From the NCBI RefSeq assembly GCF_003841485.1, contig NZ_REFY01000004.1, positions 248,001-312,000 on the forward strand: a DNA stretch of 64,000 nt. Direction: 5' to 3'. Positions 60,503-64,000 of this stretch are shown here, one piece after another. The DNA is from Natrarchaeobius halalkaliphilus (GTDB taxonomy: Archaea; Halobacteriota; Halobacteria; Halobacteriales; Natrialbaceae). The notes under the pieces were generated by a model that saw only the letters and a list, made by a program, of their open reading frames with translations, made no database searches and was not told the DNA's origin. Every line of letters starts with the position of its first letter. Position 1 is the first letter of the stretch. Position numbers and translations under genes: made by a program.

Positions 60503-61618
60503 TTACGCTCGTTTGGGATCGTGCGTCTCGCCCGAATCGCCCGAGTCAGAGAGCCGGGACTCGGCAACTGCGAACGTGAGCGTACTCACGATCCCGAGGA
60601 GCGTCCCCGCTGTCAGGGCCATCGCGAGATAGGTCGTGCCGACCCGGTCGAGAAAGAAGGCGCTGACGGCCTGCAGAACGATCGCGATCGAGAGCACGTA
60701 GAAGGGTGCGTTGAGATACCGCCACTCGAGGGAGTCAGCGATGTACTCGTCGGTGATCTGGCCGAGGCTGGTCGTCACGGCGGCGGCTGCGATCCACTGG
60801 ATCGATCCGTATCCGAACGCGGCGACGCTCGCAAGCGCGCCGACCTCCGTCGCCGTCGTCTCTCGGACCGCCTCGAGTTCGTTCAGTCCGCTTACGATCC
60901 CCAGGACGACCAGCACGGCGGCGACGACGTAAGCCAGGATCGTCGTCCGACCGGCGTACAGCGATCGTCGGCCGCGTTCGACGGCGGCGTCGAGCCGGTC
61001 ACCCAGACGAAGCCCTCTCGAGATCAGGTAGAAGCCGAGGAGCGCAGAAGTCGCGCCCAGGACGAACCCGGGTCGCTCCAGGGCGCTCCCGATCAGCGCG
61101 AGCGGATAGATCAACAGAAGGATTCCGAGGGGGATAAGGATGGTTCCCCGAGTTTCGGGGTCGTCGAGGACCTGTTTGATCGTGTAGTACATCGACTCGA
61201 GGTTCTGTGCCTGGCGGACGACGACGCGGCGAACGCCGTCGATCGGGACTCTCGAGCGGATGATCGGAATAACCGATTCGTCCTGTGCCCCGTCGGTGAT
61301 CACGAGCGCGGTGACGTCCTCCGCCGTCGAGAGACTCGCAAGGACGGTGTCGACTTCGTCTCCCACCTCGCGGTTGGCGTCGACGTCGCCCTCGTCGTTT
61401 CCGGTGACGACAGCGACCTCGACGCTCTCGTCGCGTTCCGTGAGATCGTCGTAGACGTGGAGCCCCTGGAAGATGACGTTGACGTCGGAGTCTTCGGGGT
61501 CCGCCGTCGCGAGTGCGACGGCCGCCTCTTCGACGGGAGCGCGGCCGATCACCGGCGTCGAAAAGCCGGTCTTTCGACCGAGGTCGTCATCGAGGTCGAC
61601 ACAGAGGACCAACAGCAT
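60503..61618 (-). CDS. DUF373-family polytopic membrane protein
   Basis: A 371-residue archaeal DUF373 protein. The soluble N-terminal half has MLLVLCVDLDDDLGRKTGFS, VIGRAPVEEAAVALATADPE and GVRRVVVRQAQNLESMYYTI (about residues 130-150), and about 7 transmembrane helices follow from TILIPLGILLLIYPLAL. The function of the family is unknown. It is divergent from the radical SAM gene and converges on the prenyl synthase gene. ATG 61618 begins directly with the conserved part. Confidence 0.88.
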   Translation of the reverse strand: MLLVLCVDLDDDLGRKTGFSTPVIGRAPVEEAAVALATADPEDSDVNVIFQGLHVYDDLTERDESVEVAVVTGNDEGDVDANREVGDEVDTVLASLSTAEDVTALVITDGAQDESVIPIIRSRVPIDGVRRVVVRQAQNLESMYYTIKQVLDDPETRGTILIPLGILLLIYPLALIGSALERPGFVLGATSALLGFYLISRGLRLGDRLDAAVERGRRSLYAGRTTILAYVVAAVLVVLGIVSGLNELEAVRETTATEVGALASVAAFGYGSIQWIAAAAVTTSLGQITDEYIADSLEWRYLNAPFYVLSIAIVLQAVSAFFLDRVGTTYLAMALTAGTLLGIVSTLTFAVAESRLSDSGDSGETHDPKRA

Positions 61619-61722
61619 CGGATCGTGGTTGGGTACGACGCTATATCCTTCTTCTGGAGAACGGAGCCGGCCGACGATCGTTTCGCACCGTTTTTGAGGC
61701 TCGACCGGCTACAGCTAGTCGA

Positions 61723-62718
61723 ATGATCTCCAGGGGCTGTGAGCAGTGTGCAAGCGGCGGAAAGATGGTCCTGTTCGTCTACGGCTACTGCGACCAGCGC
61801 GACTGCTTTTACTGCCCGCTCGGTGAGAATCGAAAGAACGTCACCGACGTCTACGCCAACGAACGGCGCGTCGAGAGCGACGAGGACGTTCTCGAGGAAG
61901 CCCACCGAATGGACGCACTGGGCACCTCGATCACCGGCGGCGAGCCCCAAGAAGCTCTGGAGCGAACCTGTCACTACCTCTCGCTGCTCAAAGACGAGTT
62001 CGGTGAGGATCACCACACGCACCTGTATACCGGTATCACCGGCGGCAGAGAGAACATGCGCAAACTCTCCGAGGCCGGGCTCGACGAGATTCGATTCCAC
62101 CCGCCGTACGAGCAGTGGGGCGACCTCCACGGTACAGAGTGGGAAGACGTTCTCTACGTCGCCCGCGAGGAAGGACTCACACCGGCGTTCGAAATTCCCG
62201 GTATTCGTGCCGAGACGGAGTTCCTCGAGTTCCTCGATGAGGGTGCAGCGGAGTTTTGCAACGTAAACGAGTTCGAGATGTCACAGGGGAACTACCGCCG
62301 AATGCAAACGCAAGGCTTCGAACTCAAGGAGGGCCACATGAGCGCCGTCGACGGCTCTCGAGAAGAGATCCTCGAGACCATGGGCGATCACGAACGCGTC
62401 TACTTCTGTACGTCGGTGTTCAAAGACGCGGCCCAGCACCGGCGGCGCCTCAAGCGAATGGCTCGCAACGTTCGTCGGGAGTTCGACGACGTCACCGACG
62501 ACGGAACGCTCGTCTACGGGAAGACGACCACCGATCCCGCCCGTCTCGTTTCCCTGGGCGTCCCCGAGGAATTTTACACCGTCAAGACGAACCACGTCGA
62601 GGTCGCCTGGTGGCTCTTAGAGGAGATGATCGAGGAGGGTGACATAGAGGACGGAGAGATCGTCGAGCAGTACCCGAGCTACGACGGACAGGTCGTCGAG
62701 CGGACACCCTTAGCGTAG
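61723..62718 (+). CDS. Radical SAM protein with CX4CX2C motif
   Basis: A 331-residue radical SAM enzyme of an archaeal uncharacterised group (COG2108-like, from memory). The cluster-binding motif reads FVYGYCDQRDCFYCPLG (about residues 18-34), with spacing CX4CX2C instead of the usual CX3CX2C. SAM binding is supported by TSITGGEPQEALERT. An extra CEQCASG at the N-terminus (residues 6-12) could bind a second metal. ATG 61723 is chosen because the conserved part starts there. Substrate and product are unknown. The body is a TIM-barrel pattern and the end is acidic. Confidence 0.88.
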   Translation: MISRGCEQCASGGKMVLFVYGYCDQRDCFYCPLGENRKNVTDVYANERRVESDEDVLEEAHRMDALGTSITGGEPQEALERTCHYLSLLKDEFGEDHHTHLYTGITGGRENMRKLSEAGLDEIRFHPPYEQWGDLHGTEWEDVLYVAREEGLTPAFEIPGIRAETEFLEFLDEGAAEFCNVNEFEMSQGNYRRMQTQGFELKEGHMSAVDGSREEILETMGDHERVYFCTSVFKDAAQHRRRLKRMARNVRREFDDVTDDGTLVYGKTTTDPARLVSLGVPEEFYTVKTNHVEVAWWLLEEMIEEGDIEDGEIVEQYPSYDGQVVERTPLA

Positions 62719-62808
62719 CAGAAATACCACGGTTCACGCAGGTCCCACAAAAAGGAGGACGGAAACTCCGGCCGCGCCGTGATCGTTGATGTGAGCGGGG
62801 ACTGTCGT

Positions 62809-63999
62809 TCACTCGACTTCCGTGGGATCAACTTCGGGGAGGGTGATGAGGTTTTCCCGACCGATTCGGAGTTTGTCTATCTCCTCGTCGTCGTCCATCT
62901 GTGAGAGTAACTGCGACACCTTGGCGTTCGACCAGCCCGTCTCTTTGACGATGGTAGCCTGTTTCAGCCTTCCGCCGTTCTGCTTGAGTAGACGGTGGAC
63001 GCGTTCTTCATCGCTCAACAGCTCGAGATCAACGTCCTCTTCGAGTTCTTCCTGATACTCGATGCTGGTTCCGGCCGGCGTGTCATCGCCACCAGCCGTC
63101 GGCCGTTCGGATGCGACTTCGTTACCGCCGTTCTCGCCGGCGGGCGTCACCGTCTCCTCGAGCTCGCTCTCGGCAGCGCTCGGCTCCGATCGCGATGACT
63201 GCGGGAGGATTCCGTCGCCGGACGACATTCGTCCGAAGCGATAAAAGAGGTAGCCGACGACGAGGAGAGCGACCACTGCGCCGGCAGCCGGAACGACGGG
63301 CGAGGAACCGCCGGTGTCGGGAACGTGTCCCCGGAGGAAGACGATCTCGAGATCGCCGTCTTCGAACTGGTGTGGTCCGTCCCAGGTGAGTTGCGTCGGC
63401 GTCTCGAGGCCGTAGTTCGGTGGGGACTCGATGACCAGACGCTGGCCGTCGACGAGGTCGATGTTTGTTCCGGCCGACGACTGGAAGGCGTCTCCGAAGT
63501 AGATCCGCCCGTCGTCGATGGTCGCCAGATTCGTCCAGGTGAACGAGTACGAAATAACGCCGATCCGAGCGTCGTCGTCAAGATCGGCGTCCTCGGGTGG
63601 ATCCTCGAAGTGCGGAGCGTTCCAGCCGGCGTTTTCGAGGGTCATCTCGCGATCGGTCGCGCCGGCTGCACTGTCGACGAACGGCTCGAACTGCGCGACG
63701 TCGTAGCCGACCTCTCGGTCGCCGCTCGAAACGGAGTCGGCGTGCTCGACGAGGAGTTCCTCGTCGGCTTCCTCGGAGACGACGAACCGGCTTTCGATCG
63801 TCCAGCGAGCGTCGCCGTCGTCGCTGACGTTGATCCGGATCACCTGAAACGGCTCGGCGGATGGAAGCGGCGTCTCGTTGGACGTGGTCGTGAGAGAGGG
63901 CTCGGGGACCTGTCCCGACTCGAGAGAGGAGAGGGACGGTGATTCGTGTGGAGGGTCTGCGCCGGAGACCGTTCCGGACTCGGGTTCGGCCCCGAGCGC
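62809..63999 (-). CDS. Membrane-anchored winged-helix protein (DUF7343-like), 5' end outside window
   Basis: The frame is open to the window edge and therefore lacks its start; 396 residues are seen. The extracellular part resembles a beta-rich domain (DVAQFEPFVDSAAGATDREM, NAPHFEDPPEDADLDDDARI) followed by one transmembrane helix (VVPAAGAVVALLVVGYLFY). After an acidic linker, the cytoplasmic winged helix reads LSDEERVHRLLKQNGGRLKQ then WSNAKVSQLLSQMDDDEEID, similar to the haloarchaeal DUF7343 wHTH. Such proteins are expected to sense something outside the cell and act on DNA or RNA inside. The visible start of the protein (ALGAEPESGTVSGADPP) is disordered. Confidence 0.85.
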   Translation of the reverse strand, partial: ALGAEPESGTVSGADPPHESPSLSSLESGQVPEPSLTTTSNETPLPSAEPFQVIRINVSDDGDARWTIESRFVVSEEADEELLVEHADSVSSGDREVGYDVAQFEPFVDSAAGATDREMTLENAGWNAPHFEDPPEDADLDDDARIGVISYSFTWTNLATIDDGRIYFGDAFQSSAGTNIDLVDGQRLVIESPPNYGLETPTQLTWDGPHQFEDGDLEIVFLRGHVPDTGGSSPVVPAAGAVVALLVVGYLFYRFGRMSSGDGILPQSSRSEPSAAESELEETVTPAGENGGNEVASERPTAGGDDTPAGTSIEYQEELEEDVDLELLSDEERVHRLLKQNGGRLKQATIVKETGWSNAKVSQLLSQMDDDEEIDKLRIGRENLITLPEVDPTEVE

Positions 64000-64000
64000 G

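Noticed and set aside
1-64000. CRISPR arrays
   Set aside because: No set of evenly spaced direct repeats was seen; the repeats found are palindromes, a 21-bp tandem duplication and low-complexity sequence.

Overview
The window is chromosomal DNA from a halophilic archaeon (class Halobacteria). The evidence is a high GC content with strongly GC-biased third codon positions, very acidic proteins, many starts placed about 25-30 bases downstream of a TATA box (leaderless transcripts), archaeal information genes (Orc1/Cdc6, aIF-1A, Tfx, beta-CASP RNase, UbaA, JAMM desampylase), and a run of families seen mainly in haloarchaea (HFX_2341-type regulator, HVO_0416-type zinc finger, DUF7343-like wHTH, PGF-CTERM). 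The genus cannot be fixed from the sequence alone.

Layout. 0-8.2 kb: the end of aconitase, convergent thyA-folA, a small heat-shock protein followed by an ABC1/UbiB kinase-like gene, and a CARF-like regulator. 8.3-14 kb: a nitrite-assimilation island (ferredoxin nitrite reductase, a small protein, a NarK-type transporter) bracketed by two IS200/IS605-type TnpB relics: a short 3' remnant at 8.35 kb and a full-length copy broken by one missing base at 12.7-13.9 kb. 14.2-22.6 kb: a PAS histidine kinase, a YkgJ protein, aIF-1A, a DUF2339 membrane protein, a HhH-MutS ATPase and Orc1/Cdc6. 22.7-25.4 kb: two convergent MinD-type ATPases, one fused to a RecA-like domain. 25.6-34 kb: an Lrp regulator and biotin carboxylase, then a membrane-protein block (DUF418, CPBP protease, a small protein), then PxpA, a biotin carrier protein, PxpC and PxpB on the other strand. 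34.1-36.1 kb: a PGF-CTERM surface protein.

36.5-48.8 kb is dominated by molybdenum and ubiquitin-like chemistry: a CoxG-S-L-M aerobic CO-dehydrogenase-like operon, a JAMM desampylase, a BtuF-like protein, the UbaA E1-like enzyme, an SDR with a missing catalytic Tyr/Lys, and a divergent Tfx/MoeA pair followed by a Bat-type regulator. 48.9-57 kb holds a beta-CASP RNase, a MoxR ATPase and a four-gene DUF4129-DUF7269-DUF58-DUF7519-like operon that converges on moxR. 57.1-64 kb holds a TRAM protein, etfBA, a prenyl synthase, a DUF373 membrane protein, an unusual radical SAM protein and the end of a membrane-anchored wHTH protein.

The most notable points are the split biotin carboxylase/5-oxoprolinase cluster, the two TnpB relics that share a 3' hairpin with changed but paired bases, a family of sequences placed directly after stop codons, the MinD-RecA fusion, and the molybdenum/sampylation neighbourhood. 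No CRISPR array, rRNA or convincing tRNA was seen.
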